A DNA stretch of 64,000 nt from G963677485 sp942492855 (GTDB lineage Bacteria; Armatimonadota; HRBIN16): NCBI GenBank assembly GCA_942492855.1, contig OW818647.1, forward strand, positions 2,852,001 to 2,916,000. The letters are read 5' to 3'. Shown here piece after piece: positions 8,600 through 18,395 of this stretch (positions are counted from its first letter, which is position 1; the number at the start of each line of letters is the position of its first letter). The notes under the pieces are model-generated. The model saw only the letters and a list, made by a program, of their open reading frames with translations, searched no databases and was not told where the DNA came from. Both the position numbers and the translations under genes were made by a program.

Positions 8600-9883
8600 A
8601 TGCTTGCAGGAACCGCAAAACGAGATATCACGCCCAAAGATGCTGTCTGGATGGAGGGCATGATCCGTGCTCACCGCTCCGATGGTGTTCATGATTCGCT
8701 CACCGCCCGAGCTCTCTATATGGCCGACGGCGAGGTGCAAACCGCCATCATCACGCTTGATGTGTGTGCCATGCAAGACAGCGATACCTCTACCATTCGT
8801 CATGAGATAAAGGCGCAGCTTGGGATACCATCAGCCAACATCATCATCGCCGCCAGCCACACCCACTCCGGACCAGCGACCATCGGATTTTTCAGTGATG
8901 CGGAACCTGAATACGTGCAGTGGTTGGGCAAGCAGGTGGTGCTGGCGGTCGCGGAGGCCAAGGCGAGTGCGCTGCCTGCCCTGACCGGATGTGCCAGCGG
9001 ACGTGAGACCACCATCAGCCACTACCGCCGCTTCCGCTCCGATGCCGGCCAGATTGTGATGATCTGGGAGCAGGACCCCTCCCTGGGCGGCATGACGGTG
9101 ATGGGTGAAGCGGACACGGAGGTGGGTGTGTTGAAACTGGTGGAGGCGGCCAATCCGGAGAACGCCATCGGAGTGTTGTTCAACCATGCTGGGCACCCGA
9201 ACGTAATGAGTGGTGATAACTACAGCATCAGTGCCGATTATGCGGGTGCGGCCTCTCGTAAACTCGAAGAAAAGCTGGGATGCGTCTCGATGTTTACCAA
9301 CGGCGCCCAGGGATCCGTCGACATCGATAACTGGGCCTGGCGAGACTGGGAAGGCGTCGAGGTGCTGGGATCGGCACTGGCGCAGGCGGTCTCGGATGTT
9401 GTTCACGATATGGAAGTATCATCACAGGCACTGCGTATCTCGCGGGTGGCTTACTCACTGCCTCGCCGCACGATCTCGGACGATCAGCTCAAGTGGGCAG
9501 AAGATATCCTGTCCCAAACCGGCGGTAAGCTGCAGGCTGTGGCAGATGGCGTGGGGGATGACTTCAAGGCCTTGTTATACAAACAGATTCATGATGCCAG
9601 GCAGCAGCCTGTGGAGGTCGAACAGACCTGTGTCGCGGTGGGTGACTGTGCGTTTGTCAGCTTCCCCGGTGAGCTCTTCACAGAGATCGGCCTGGAGATC
9701 AAACGCCGGAGCCCGTTTAAACAGACTTACATCATCGACTTGGCCAACGGCTACATCGGTTATGTGCCCACCAGCGCGGCCATTGCGCAGGGCGGATATG
9801 AAGTTGATACCCGTCCCATCAATGCAGATGCAGAGCAGGCCATCATAGACCACTCGCTGTATCTTCTCAACCAACTGAAATAG
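8600..9883 (+). CDS. Neutral/alkaline ceramidase-like hydrolase
   Basis: About 427 residues from ATG 8600, one base after the GntR stop; in-frame TTG 8588 and GTG 8591 are alternatives that would overlap gntR. The start A-G-T-A-K-R-D-I-T-P and the motifs ASHTHSGP, F-N-H-A-G-H-P-N, NGAQGSVD and S-F-P-G-E-L-F match the N-terminal catalytic domain of the neutral ceramidase family, with zinc-binding histidines in the first two. It lacks a signal peptide and the C-terminal Ig-like domain of true secreted ceramidases. Such short relatives are common in sugar-utilisation operons of uncultured bacteria and probably act on some other amide or ester. The substrate is not identifiable. Confidence 0.75.
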   Translation: MLAGTAKRDITPKDAVWMEGMIRAHRSDGVHDSLTARALYMADGEVQTAIITLDVCAMQDSDTSTIRHEIKAQLGIPSANIIIAASHTHSGPATIGFFSDAEPEYVQWLGKQVVLAVAEAKASALPALTGCASGRETTISHYRRFRSDAGQIVMIWEQDPSLGGMTVMGEADTEVGVLKLVEAANPENAIGVLFNHAGHPNVMSGDNYSISADYAGAASRKLEEKLGCVSMFTNGAQGSVDIDNWAWRDWEGVEVLGSALAQAVSDVVHDMEVSSQALRISRVAYSLPRRTISDDQLKWAEDILSQTGGKLQAVADGVGDDFKALLYKQIHDARQQPVEVEQTCVAVGDCAFVSFPGELFTEIGLEIKRRSPFKQTYIIDLANGYIGYVPTSAAIAQGGYEVDTRPINADAEQAIIDHSLYLLNQLK

Positions 9884-9893
9884 GGAGAATACC

Positions 9894-11225
9894 ATGTCGG
9901 AAAGACTAGCTATCGACGGCGGGACACCAATCCTGCAGAGAAGTGACTTCAAAAACTGGCCCGTCATCACAGATGATGACCGCCGATTTATCAACGAGGT
10001 GCTGGATTCCGGCATCATGGCTGGCGGAACCGCCCCGCAGGTCGCCAACCTGGAGAAGGAGTGGGCCTCCTATATCGGCTCGAAACACTGCCTGACCACC
10101 TGCAGCGGTACCGCTGCGCTGCATATGGCCCTGGCGGCGCTGGGTGTTGGTCCGGGCGATGAGGTGATCACCTCGGCGTTCACCTTCCTGGCTTCCGCGT
10201 CTTGTGCGCTGCACCAGAACGCCATTCCTGTGTTTGTGGACATCGACCCCAAGACCTACTGCATGGACCCCGCCAAGCTGGAAGATGCAATCACCGAACG
10301 CACGAAAGTGATCATCCCTGTACATATCCAGGGCTGCCCCGCCGACATGGAGCCCATTCTGGCGATCGCAAAGAAATACGGCATCCATGTCATCGAGGAT
10401 GCCTGTCAGGCTCATGGTGCCATGTATAAGGGCAAGATGGTCGGCAATATCGGCGATGTCGGATGCTTCAGTCTGAATAACTTCAAGAACCTGTGCGGTG
10501 GCGAGGGTGGTCTTTTCAACACCGATGATGAGGACATCATGAACAAAGCAGCTCTTGTGCGCTGCTTCGGTGATGAAGTGGACGAGGTAAGTCGCCGGCG
10601 CAAATACAACGCGTCCATCCTAGGTTATATGTATCGAAACCAGGAGCTGCCAACGGCTCTCGCCCGAGGCCAACTGCTGCACCTCGATGATTCCAATGCG
10701 GTGCGTATTCAGAATGCGGAGTATCTGACTCAAGAGCTGAGCAAAATCCCCGGCGTGATCCCGCCTTATTGCCCGGAGGACTACAAGCATGTGTATTTCA
10801 TGTATAACGTGCGGTTCGACCCCAAGGCGGCGGGCGTGGAGTGCGAACCTCGGAAGTTCAGGGACGCTGTGGAGAAGGCACTCTACAAAGAGGGGCTGTT
10901 GCTGGGACAGTGGCAAACCATGCCGGTGCCCGCTCAAGACCTGTTCCAGAGCAAGCTTGGCTACGGCGGTTCAGGCTATCCCTGGAGCATCAACGAGGCC
11001 AAAGGCATCACATACGACTACAACCCGGAAGCCTATCCGGTGGCGCAGAACCTCTGCGACACCTACACCATCGTGCATGGAATCCATACCCCCAATGGGC
11101 TCGAGCTGATGCAGCGGTTTGTGGCGGGCTTCAAGAAGGTTTTTGCCGATCTTGATGCGGCCATCGCCCACGCAGATGATGCCATCTATCCGGGAGCTGA
11201 CGGAAAGCTCTACGGAGCGGGTTAA
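9894..11225 (+). CDS. DegT/DnrJ/EryC1/StrS-family PLP aminotransferase
   Basis: A 443-residue protein with AGGGAG ahead of the ATG at 9894. It shows the family order: W-P-x-x-x-D-D-D-R near the N-terminus, CSGTAALHMALAALGVGPGD, EVITSAFTFLAS, I-E-D-A-C-Q-A-H-G for the PLP-ring aspartate, and the Schiff-base lysine in S-L-N-N-F-K-N-L-C-G-G-E-G-G. Relatives aminate keto sugars or dehydrate sugar alcohols such as inosose derivatives. Its position between a ceramidase-like hydrolase and a zinc dehydrogenase suggests interconversion of a keto/amino sugar or cyclitol with its neighbour, which is inference. Confidence 0.88.
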   Translation: MSERLAIDGGTPILQRSDFKNWPVITDDDRRFINEVLDSGIMAGGTAPQVANLEKEWASYIGSKHCLTTCSGTAALHMALAALGVGPGDEVITSAFTFLASASCALHQNAIPVFVDIDPKTYCMDPAKLEDAITERTKVIIPVHIQGCPADMEPILAIAKKYGIHVIEDACQAHGAMYKGKMVGNIGDVGCFSLNNFKNLCGGEGGLFNTDDEDIMNKAALVRCFGDEVDEVSRRRKYNASILGYMYRNQELPTALARGQLLHLDDSNAVRIQNAEYLTQELSKIPGVIPPYCPEDYKHVYFMYNVRFDPKAAGVECEPRKFRDAVEKALYKEGLLLGQWQTMPVPAQDLFQSKLGYGGSGYPWSINEAKGITYDYNPEAYPVAQNLCDTYTIVHGIHTPNGLELMQRFVAGFKKVFADLDAAIAHADDAIYPGADGKLYGAG

Positions 11226-11285
11226 CACATGGGCTGTCGGAGGGGCAGTGTTGCCCCTTCGATGGCCGTCACAGAGGAGATTTGT

Positions 11286-12314
11286 ATGATAAGCAAGGGA
11301 CTGTTCGGTAAGAAGTATCTTGATATCCAGCAGCGCACTCAGGACATCGGACCGCTTGATGAAGACCATGTGCTGTTGAAAATCATGGCGTGTGGCGTCT
11401 GCGGTACGGACGTAAACTTCGTTCGGGATTGGGACGAGGATCCGATGGCTTTGGGGCACGAGATATCGGCGGAAGTGTTGGAGGTCGGCAAGAACGTCAC
11501 GAGCGTGAAGCCTGGTGACAGCGTGATCGTAGAGGACTGCACGATGTGCGGTGTGTGCGAAAACTGCAAGAGCGGGCACCCCGAATTCTGCCGCAATATG
11601 TATGACATGGAGGGGCAGCCCGGCATGGGCGAATATATGTCGGTGCGGTATAACTGCCTCAACAAATATGAGGGTCTTGACCATGTCTCCGCCTGTTTAA
11701 CCGAACCTTTGGCGGTCTCCCTCACATCGGTGCTGCACGCAGACATCCCGCTTGGGGGTAGCGTGGTGGTGCTGGGCAACGGTCCGCTGGGGCTGATGGC
11801 TGCTAAGCTGGCCAAACTCAAGGGTGCTGGATATGTGGCTATCACTGGCCTCATTGCGGACAATGAGCGGGAACGGGCTCGATTCGCCGTCGCAGATAAG
11901 TTTGGATGTGACAAGACCATCCAAATCGGAAAACAGAGCGTGGAAGATGAGATCCTGTCTCGATTCCCAGACGGCGTCGACAGGGTGATCGTCAGTTCGC
12001 CGCCTGAGAGCATGTATGACGCTTTCAAGATCATCCATTTCGGTGGGATCATCACCTTCTTTGGTCTGCACTTTGGTGGCAAGAACATGGTGAATGTGGA
12101 CATCAACGACATGATCTTCCGGAAGATCACGCTCAAGCCGGCGTTTGCAGAACCTGCGATCAACTTCCCAATCGCGAACAGGCTGCTTAAAGAGGGGTTG
12201 ATCGATGCCCGCGATTTGGTCACCACCACATTCCAGATGGCCGATGCCAAGACCGTGATGGCCGCGATCGTAGATGGCAGCCAGCCTGTCGTTAAGGCTG
12301 TGATGGTGCCGTGA
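11286..12314 (+). CDS. Zinc-dependent medium-chain dehydrogenase (sorbitol/threonine dehydrogenase type)
   Basis: 342 residues from ATG 11286, chosen because GAGGAG at 11274-11279 sits 6 bp upstream; the frame is open to 11229. Catalytic zinc ligands appear in ACGVCGTD and LGHE, and the structural zinc cysteines in C-T-M-C-G-V-C-E-N-C-K-S-G-H-P-E-F-C. A nucleotide-binding V-L-G-N-G-P-L-G-L-M-A segment follows. It would oxidise a polyol or sugar with NAD(P). Together with the DegT enzyme it could make an oxidise-then-aminate pair. Confidence 0.87.
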   Translation: MISKGLFGKKYLDIQQRTQDIGPLDEDHVLLKIMACGVCGTDVNFVRDWDEDPMALGHEISAEVLEVGKNVTSVKPGDSVIVEDCTMCGVCENCKSGHPEFCRNMYDMEGQPGMGEYMSVRYNCLNKYEGLDHVSACLTEPLAVSLTSVLHADIPLGGSVVVLGNGPLGLMAAKLAKLKGAGYVAITGLIADNERERARFAVADKFGCDKTIQIGKQSVEDEILSRFPDGVDRVIVSSPPESMYDAFKIIHFGGIITFFGLHFGGKNMVNVDINDMIFRKITLKPAFAEPAINFPIANRLLKEGLIDARDLVTTTFQMADAKTVMAAIVDGSQPVVKAVMVP

Positions 12315-12322
12315 TAGGCGGC

Positions 12323-15166
12323 ATGACTGTGCTTCGTTTGGTGAATAGAGTCGTTCTGTCGGTGGCACTCGTATGTGCCGCGGCGTTCCCTTGCGTGGCC
12401 CAGACAGTGCAGAACGGCAACTTCGAGGACGGTACACCCGGGTATGGCGTTGCGGCTGGATGGAGCAGCTCGTATCACTTCCATGCGGGGATCGCAGTGC
12501 CGGATAGCAAGTCCTGGTTCGATAACGGCGCCACCCCTGATGGCCAGCAGGTTGCGTTCATTCAGACCAACAGTCAGGCGTCACTCAGCCAGCAGATCAA
12601 TAGTCTGAAATCCGGCAAGACATACTGGCTTCAATACAGCGAGAACTCTCGGCAGACCAGTGCCGTGCCGCTGCTCACCGTGAGTGTCGGCGCGGTGGTG
12701 GTCGACCCCGCCCATGCGGTGCCAGCGGTGGGTAAGGCCGGGAGCTTCACCAAGCCATTTACGAAGCGAGTAGTCAGTTTTACGGTACCCACAGATGGCG
12801 ACTATACGCTTACATTTCAGTCAACCAGTGTGTCGGGCGATTCGACGCTGTTGCTGGACAACATCAGCATCGGCGAGAATGGTGGCGCAGAAAAGCCAAT
12901 GGTCAGTCAAACCGCGAAAATACCCACATCTGTAGTGAGGCCGACGCCCATGAAATCTTCCAAACTCCCCGCGATGCAGACATCGCTGCAGAAGCAGTTC
13001 CATCGGGGCCGTCAGTGCCTGGTGTTTTCGAATGGGCTGACTGAGCTGTACCTCGACGCCCATGATTTTACACTGGTAGATATCATCGATCAACAGCAGG
13101 GCATCAGTTACGTGGTGAAGCCGGGCGGAACCCTGTTCTCTGCCAACTTCAAGTCGGCAGGACGAACCCTGGTTGCGAATGGGTCAGGTGCGAAAAAGTA
13201 TCGCACTGAGTTGGTAAAAAGCAAAACATCCACTGTGCTGCGTTTGAAGATCACCGGGTGTCCAATTGGCCCTGGAGGTCTGAGCACCGATGCGGTGATC
13301 TCCATTAGCCTCCGACCGAACGACCCCTTGCTCAGGTTTGGTCTCGAGTTCAAGAACTACAAGAAAGCCATGATCCGGGAGATTGCTTTTCCCACTCTGA
13401 GCGGGCTTGGCAGCTCGTTGCCCGGATCTGATGCCACCGACTACATGGTCGCACCTGGGTATCCCACCTTCCATCATCCCCGGTCCACGTTCGACTCCGC
13501 TGTGCCGAAGCTTGGAATTGACGCCAGTTCTACGGAGTATCCCGGCGGTATGAGCATGCAGATGCTAAGCTACAGCGACGGGTTGGGACGCGGAGGGCTG
13601 TATCTGGCGGCTGAGGATGCCTCCTACTCACGCAAGTATTTCGAGAGCCGCGCGATGCCAAAACGGGGATCATTCATGATGAAAGTGGTGCATTACCCAG
13701 ACGGGAAGCCATCTCAGACGAAGCGAGTGCTGCCCTACCAGGTTGCTTTCGGACCTGTGCAAGGAGACTGGTATGATGCCGGCAAGATATACCGCAAGCA
13801 GCTTTTATCCCAGGGCAAGGTCAAGCCGATCGCCCAGCGGCACGACATCCCCGACTGGTTCTTGAACACGCACATTTGGTATCAGGGGCAGGATGCCATG
13901 AATGGGTCGGACCACATGGCGGCCTTATCGAAGCGGCTCACCGATATCCGCACGGCTCTGGGGATGCCATACTCCTTCCATCTCTATCTGTGGTGGAAGG
14001 GCAGCACCATGGCCACAGGATTTCCCGACTACTTCCCAGCGATACCGGGATTTGGCGATGCCGTCACCGGGCTACGGGAGAAGGGCGTAGAGCTGATGCC
14101 CTACATCGATATGGAGATGTTTGACACCACCATACCGATGTGGAAAGCCGAAAACGCCCAGAAGTGGGCCTCACGCAGTGCTGATGGCAAGCTGAACCCG
14201 GTCTATACCGAGATGCGGCCCAATGTCAATATGTGTGAATCGACACCGTATTGGCAGGACAAGATGGTCGCATGCATGAAGCAGCTCGTCCAGGCCTACG
14301 GGGTGCGCTCGATCTACCTCGATGAGCTGTATTATCACCCGCCGTTCTGTTACTCTAAGAACCATCCTCATACGGACATCGGCGGGAGCTACCTGGCTGA
14401 CGGCTTCCGTAAGATCATCAAACGGGCCAAAGCCGAATGCGGTATCAAACAGCTTGTGCTGACAGGCGAACACTCCGGTGAAACCTACACCGACCTGGTG
14501 GCAGGCGGTCTGACCTGGGCCAGTGTATTTACCGACATCGTGCCGATCCACGAAGCGGTCTTGAAGGACTGTTCGATCCCATTCGGACAGATGATGATGA
14601 GCACCGATCTGGCGAATATGGACACCTTTTCCGCGAAAATCGGGTGGCAACTGGTGGGCGGACGTCAGTTGGGATGGATCAACCTCGACCAAGGCGACCT
14701 GCTGGGTGAACCATTTCAAGGGCCGATGGCATTTCTGAAATCGGCTGCGCAGTGTCGGGCAGCCGCCAAGGACTTCGTGTTGTTTGGGGAATACCTGCGT
14801 CCGCCTGATACCTCTTCTTGCGGGATGCACACCGTGGGTTGGAGTCTGGCGCCCATCAATGTGGTCAACCCCGAAACAAACAAAGTAGTTGGCTTGCAGA
14901 CCATCCCCAAAGTAATGGGGTCGACATACAGGGCAGTGAATGGGGATATCGGCATCGTGCTGGTAAATGTAACAGGCTCAGACATCACCGCCTCCGTGCC
15001 CGTGAACGAGAAGGACTGGGGGCTGCGGGTGGGTAAGCTGTATGAAACCTCACGATGGGCCGATGGATCATGGAGTGCAGCGGGTCTGAAACGGCTGGAA
15101 GCGACACTGCCAGCGACAATCCCCGCCTATTCGGCTTTGGTGATCCGGCTTCACCGCATGAAGTAG
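12323..15166 (+). CDS. Secreted DUF6259-type glycosidase-like protein
   Basis: About 947 residues. ATG 12323 gives a clean signal peptide (MTVLRLVNRVVLSVALVCAA, then a cleavage-like site near V-A-Q-T); GTG 12311 overlapping the previous stop is the alternative. Residues ~30-185 resemble a DUF642/CBM-like jelly roll starting Q-N-G-N-F-E-D-G. A beta-rich domain follows to ~470. Residues ~500-780 look like a TIM barrel with FHLYLWWKG, E-L-M-P-Y-I-D-M-E-M and GVRSIYLDELYYHPP, whose acidic residues are candidate catalysts. A C-terminal beta domain ends the protein. It overlaps or abuts the dehydrogenase, so it is the last gene of the GntR operon. The export signal contrasts with the related protein at 715. 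Confidence 0.75.
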   Translation: MTVLRLVNRVVLSVALVCAAAFPCVAQTVQNGNFEDGTPGYGVAAGWSSSYHFHAGIAVPDSKSWFDNGATPDGQQVAFIQTNSQASLSQQINSLKSGKTYWLQYSENSRQTSAVPLLTVSVGAVVVDPAHAVPAVGKAGSFTKPFTKRVVSFTVPTDGDYTLTFQSTSVSGDSTLLLDNISIGENGGAEKPMVSQTAKIPTSVVRPTPMKSSKLPAMQTSLQKQFHRGRQCLVFSNGLTELYLDAHDFTLVDIIDQQQGISYVVKPGGTLFSANFKSAGRTLVANGSGAKKYRTELVKSKTSTVLRLKITGCPIGPGGLSTDAVISISLRPNDPLLRFGLEFKNYKKAMIREIAFPTLSGLGSSLPGSDATDYMVAPGYPTFHHPRSTFDSAVPKLGIDASSTEYPGGMSMQMLSYSDGLGRGGLYLAAEDASYSRKYFESRAMPKRGSFMMKVVHYPDGKPSQTKRVLPYQVAFGPVQGDWYDAGKIYRKQLLSQGKVKPIAQRHDIPDWFLNTHIWYQGQDAMNGSDHMAALSKRLTDIRTALGMPYSFHLYLWWKGSTMATGFPDYFPAIPGFGDAVTGLREKGVELMPYIDMEMFDTTIPMWKAENAQKWASRSADGKLNPVYTEMRPNVNMCESTPYWQDKMVACMKQLVQAYGVRSIYLDELYYHPPFCYSKNHPHTDIGGSYLADGFRKIIKRAKAECGIKQLVLTGEHSGETYTDLVAGGLTWASVFTDIVPIHEAVLKDCSIPFGQMMMSTDLANMDTFSAKIGWQLVGGRQLGWINLDQGDLLGEPFQGPMAFLKSAAQCRAAAKDFVLFGEYLRPPDTSSCGMHTVGWSLAPINVVNPETNKVVGLQTIPKVMGSTYRAVNGDIGIVLVNVTGSDITASVPVNEKDWGLRVGKLYETSRWADGSWSAAGLKRLEATLPATIPAYSALVIRLHRMK

Positions 15167-15291
15167 CTCCGGAGTAGGCCCATAACCGCGAGGTGCGATA
15201 CAATGACCGATAGTAATACACGAAGATAACTACTCAGCCAGTGACGACAATGATGTCATATTAAACGATCTACATTGCTGATGGAGCGTCC

Positions 15292-15520
15292 GGCACCCAC
15301 GGAGTGGGTAGCAGTTCTTATAGCCACGGTTGAGCGAAGCGTAACCCGTGGGTGGCGGCACCAAAAACCTACCCCGAAGTGGGTCGGCTTTAGCTTCCGG
15401 AATATCAAGAGTCTGCGATACGGTTCGACCCCCATTCGGGGGTAAACACTGTGGGAATATACCAGGGGTATCGCTTCGCTCACCCCTGGCTATAAGAATC
15501 TTACCCACTCCGTGGGTGCC
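15292..15520. repeat. Nested inverted-repeat element, copy 2
   Basis: This is the diverged sister of the element at 6124. Outer arms at about 15292-15325 (GGCACCCACGGAGTGGGTAG) and 15487-15520 pair with several mismatches. The inner ACCCCGAAGTGGGT..ACCCCCATTCGGGGGT dyad and the CCAGGGGTATCGCTTCGCTC hairpin are kept. It occupies the centre of the 496-bp gap before the GH99-like gene; no other feature is evident in that gap. Confidence 0.75.
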
Positions 15521-15662
15521 CGTAGGGATGCCTACTGTCAGTTCCAATTTGCAGAATTGATCGTGGCATGGTTTTCCGATATCATGAGTAATTACATACA
15601 TTGATCGGGTGGGACTGCCCGATGATTTCTATCCATGTTATGAGTAGACAAGGTGAACTGAC

Positions 15663-18395
15663 ATGAAAATCTGGTTTTTGACTCTGCTGGCCGCGATCAC
15701 TTTCGCGATGCCCCTCTCGGTGTGCCGTGCGGATTCGCCACGTGTGGTGAAGTCTTTTACGTTCAACCAGGCAAAACCGACTGAGTGGGTCCCAGGCGGA
15801 GCGGTGAAATGCTCGGTTTCTGGCGACATGTTGAAAGTCAGCACGGTCACGGAAGACAATGTGGTGATGGGGCCGTTGATTGATATCAAGGCGGATGCCC
15901 GTCAGTATATCGAGATCACGATGCAGAGCAGTGTGGACGCCACACACCAGATGTTTTACACAAACACCACGGAAGACCCGTATGGCGGGATGCGTGGAGA
16001 CTGGCGTGCGCAGTTCCAGATCAAGAAGGGCGGGATGAGGGTCTACACGCTTTTTCCTCACTGGAGCAGCCTGGGCAAGATCATCCGGCTGCGGCTGAGC
16101 CCGCCAGCAGGCGATTTCTACTACAAGAGCATCCGCATCATGCAGGCCCCTGATGGTCAGGCGGTGGATGGTGTGTGGAAGGCTTATAAGCCATCAACCT
16201 GGAGCGTGATGGGTACATACAAAACAAGTTCCAACGAGATACAGGCCTCTGGCGAACTGAATATGATGTCACCTAAGCTGATTACCCCCACGGCGAAGCT
16301 TCCGTGGCTGTCCCTGATGGTGAAGTCTACCGGTGCTCAGCAGGCGATCGCCCAGTGGACGACCAGTGAATGGAAAGAGCCTCGCACCTGTGTTTTTCCG
16401 TTGAAATCGGACGGATTGTGGCACTCATACAACGTCTCGGTGGAGCCTTTTCCCGACTGGACGGGCACACTGAACCTTTTGACACTCACAATCGCGTCAC
16501 CTGACGGCAAGCCCACCGAAGTGCGATTGTTCGGTGCTAGCGCAGTGCCTCTGGGTGATGCCGAGTTGACCGCACCTCAATTCATCGTGCAGCAGAATTT
16601 CGTGCGGGTGGGACAGCCGGCAGACATCGCGGCCAACATCATCAACCTTGGCGGAACCGCCAGCAAGGATCAGAAGTTAAGCATCCGCGTGAGCTCCAGT
16701 CTTTCTGCGGAGCTGATACCTGGTGCCGTCAAGCTGAAGGATGACGCGGTCAAGAACCTGCCCAGCATCAAACCTGGTCAGACCGTCAAAGTGAACTGGA
16801 CTTTGACCCCTGAGAAGGCGGGATCGGTCAAGTTCGAGCTGATGGCAGCAGGCAACCCGGCACCGATCGCCACCAGCATATTGCAGATCAACCCCGAACG
16901 GCCAACACTGCCGCAGGGCCAAATCCCGCCAGTGGTCGCCCCGAAAAGCGACTATGATGTGGGTGCATACTACTTCCCGGGCTGGTATAATTACACGCGA
17001 TGGAGTGTGCTGGATGGCTACCCTGAGCGCACCCCTGTATTGGGGTATTACCGTGAAGGCGAACCTGAGGTGGCTGACTGGCACATAAAATGGATGGCGG
17101 ATCACGGCATCAACTTCATCATCTATGACTGGTATTGGATGAACGGAGCTCGATCGTTGGAGCACGGCCTGCACAAGGGCTTCTTCAATGCGAGCCTGCG
17201 CAACAATATGAAGTTCTGTCTGCTGTGGGCTAACCACAACGCGCCAGGGTCGGCATCTGAAGCCGACCTCATCAATGTCACGAAATACTGGCTTGATAAC
17301 TACTTTCTACGTCCGGAGTATTACAAGATCGACGGCAAGCCTGTGATAGTGATCTTCACAGCTGGCCGCCTTTCAGACGATATTGGGGTAGAGGGCGTCA
17401 AACGGTCGTTCAACAAGATGCGGGCGATGTGTCAGGAGAAGGGGCTGCCTGGTCTCTATCTGGTGGCCTGCTCAGGGCCGGGTCCGAATGACATAAAATT
17501 GATCGATGATGCCGGCTACGATGCCATCAGCGGCTACAATTACCCATCGGCAGGGACGAATGGCGAGTTGCGCGCACCCTATGATGTGAACATCAAGGGA
17601 TACGAGGGTATCTGGATGTCGATTGCAAAGAGCAGCTCACTGCGATATATACCTGTGACCGACCCAGGCTGGGACAGCCGTCCCTGGCATGGTGCGAACG
17701 GCATGGTGCGCACGGACAAGGCGCCATACAAGTTTGAAAAGATGCTTGATCTGGCCAAGCAGTTTGTGGACACCGAGCACGCGAAAGAGCAGCGCAAGGT
17801 GGTTTTTGTGGAGGCCTGGAATGAGCTGGGTGAAGGGGCTGCGATTGAGCCCACCCGAGACTGGGGCTTCGGCTACCTTGATGCCATCCGCCGTGTGTTC
17901 ACGCCCAATGCGGGGCCACATATTGACGTCGTACCGGAGGATGTGGGCATGGGCCCATATATCATTGAGAAGCCGGAACCCACCACAAGCTGGGAGTTCA
18001 ATGATCCTAAGAACCCGGGATGGGAAGCACAATACAGCATCAACGACTTCAAGGTGCAGGATGGGTTGATGACCTGCGTGACCGACCAGGACGATCCGAG
18101 CTTCACCAGCCCGCTGGTTGATATTGACGCGAGTAAGGTGAAGGCCATCGTGATCAAGATGCGGGTCAGCGCAGGTAAAGAGGCGCAGTTGTTCTGGATG
18201 GCACCTGGGGTCAGTGTCACGGAGGCGGCCAGCGTCCGGTTTGCGTTGAAACCCGGTGATGCGATGCAGACCTATCGGCTAGAGATGGCCCAAAATCCGC
18301 GATGGAAGGGCCGGATCGCAAGCTTCCGGTTTGATCCTACTGACACCGGGCGTACGAAAGTCGCTGTGGACTCCATCCATCTGGAGCTGAAGTGA
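15663..18395 (+). CDS. Secreted GH99-like (WbsX-type) glycosidase domain protein
   Basis: A 910-residue protein with a signal peptide (MKIWFLTLLAAITFAMPLSV, cleavage after C-R-A-D). Residues ~25-320 hold beta-sandwich, probably carbohydrate-binding, modules and ~320-425 an Ig-like spacer. Residues ~430-725 contain the GH99-like/WbsX barrel, with Y-D-V-G-A-Y-Y-F-P-G-W-Y, INFIIYDWYW, F-C-L-L-W-A-N-H-N and the terminal F-V-E-A-W-N-E-L-G-E-G. GH99 relatives are endo-mannanases, while WbsX-like members are poorly characterised. The C-terminal ~140 residues form another beta-sandwich. AAGGTGA precedes ATG 15663. It is translationally coupled to the DUF4838 gene. Confidence 0.8.
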   Translation: MKIWFLTLLAAITFAMPLSVCRADSPRVVKSFTFNQAKPTEWVPGGAVKCSVSGDMLKVSTVTEDNVVMGPLIDIKADARQYIEITMQSSVDATHQMFYTNTTEDPYGGMRGDWRAQFQIKKGGMRVYTLFPHWSSLGKIIRLRLSPPAGDFYYKSIRIMQAPDGQAVDGVWKAYKPSTWSVMGTYKTSSNEIQASGELNMMSPKLITPTAKLPWLSLMVKSTGAQQAIAQWTTSEWKEPRTCVFPLKSDGLWHSYNVSVEPFPDWTGTLNLLTLTIASPDGKPTEVRLFGASAVPLGDAELTAPQFIVQQNFVRVGQPADIAANIINLGGTASKDQKLSIRVSSSLSAELIPGAVKLKDDAVKNLPSIKPGQTVKVNWTLTPEKAGSVKFELMAAGNPAPIATSILQINPERPTLPQGQIPPVVAPKSDYDVGAYYFPGWYNYTRWSVLDGYPERTPVLGYYREGEPEVADWHIKWMADHGINFIIYDWYWMNGARSLEHGLHKGFFNASLRNNMKFCLLWANHNAPGSASEADLINVTKYWLDNYFLRPEYYKIDGKPVIVIFTAGRLSDDIGVEGVKRSFNKMRAMCQEKGLPGLYLVACSGPGPNDIKLIDDAGYDAISGYNYPSAGTNGELRAPYDVNIKGYEGIWMSIAKSSSLRYIPVTDPGWDSRPWHGANGMVRTDKAPYKFEKMLDLAKQFVDTEHAKEQRKVVFVEAWNELGEGAAIEPTRDWGFGYLDAIRRVFTPNAGPHIDVVPEDVGMGPYIIEKPEPTTSWEFNDPKNPGWEAQYSINDFKVQDGLMTCVTDQDDPSFTSPLVDIDASKVKAIVIKMRVSAGKEAQLFWMAPGVSVTEAASVRFALKPGDAMQTYRLEMAQNPRWKGRIASFRFDPTDTGRTKVAVDSIHLELK

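Noticed and set aside
11339..12484. 381-codon open frame on the minus strand
   Set aside because: Antisense to the zinc dehydrogenase, whose catalytic motifs are clear.
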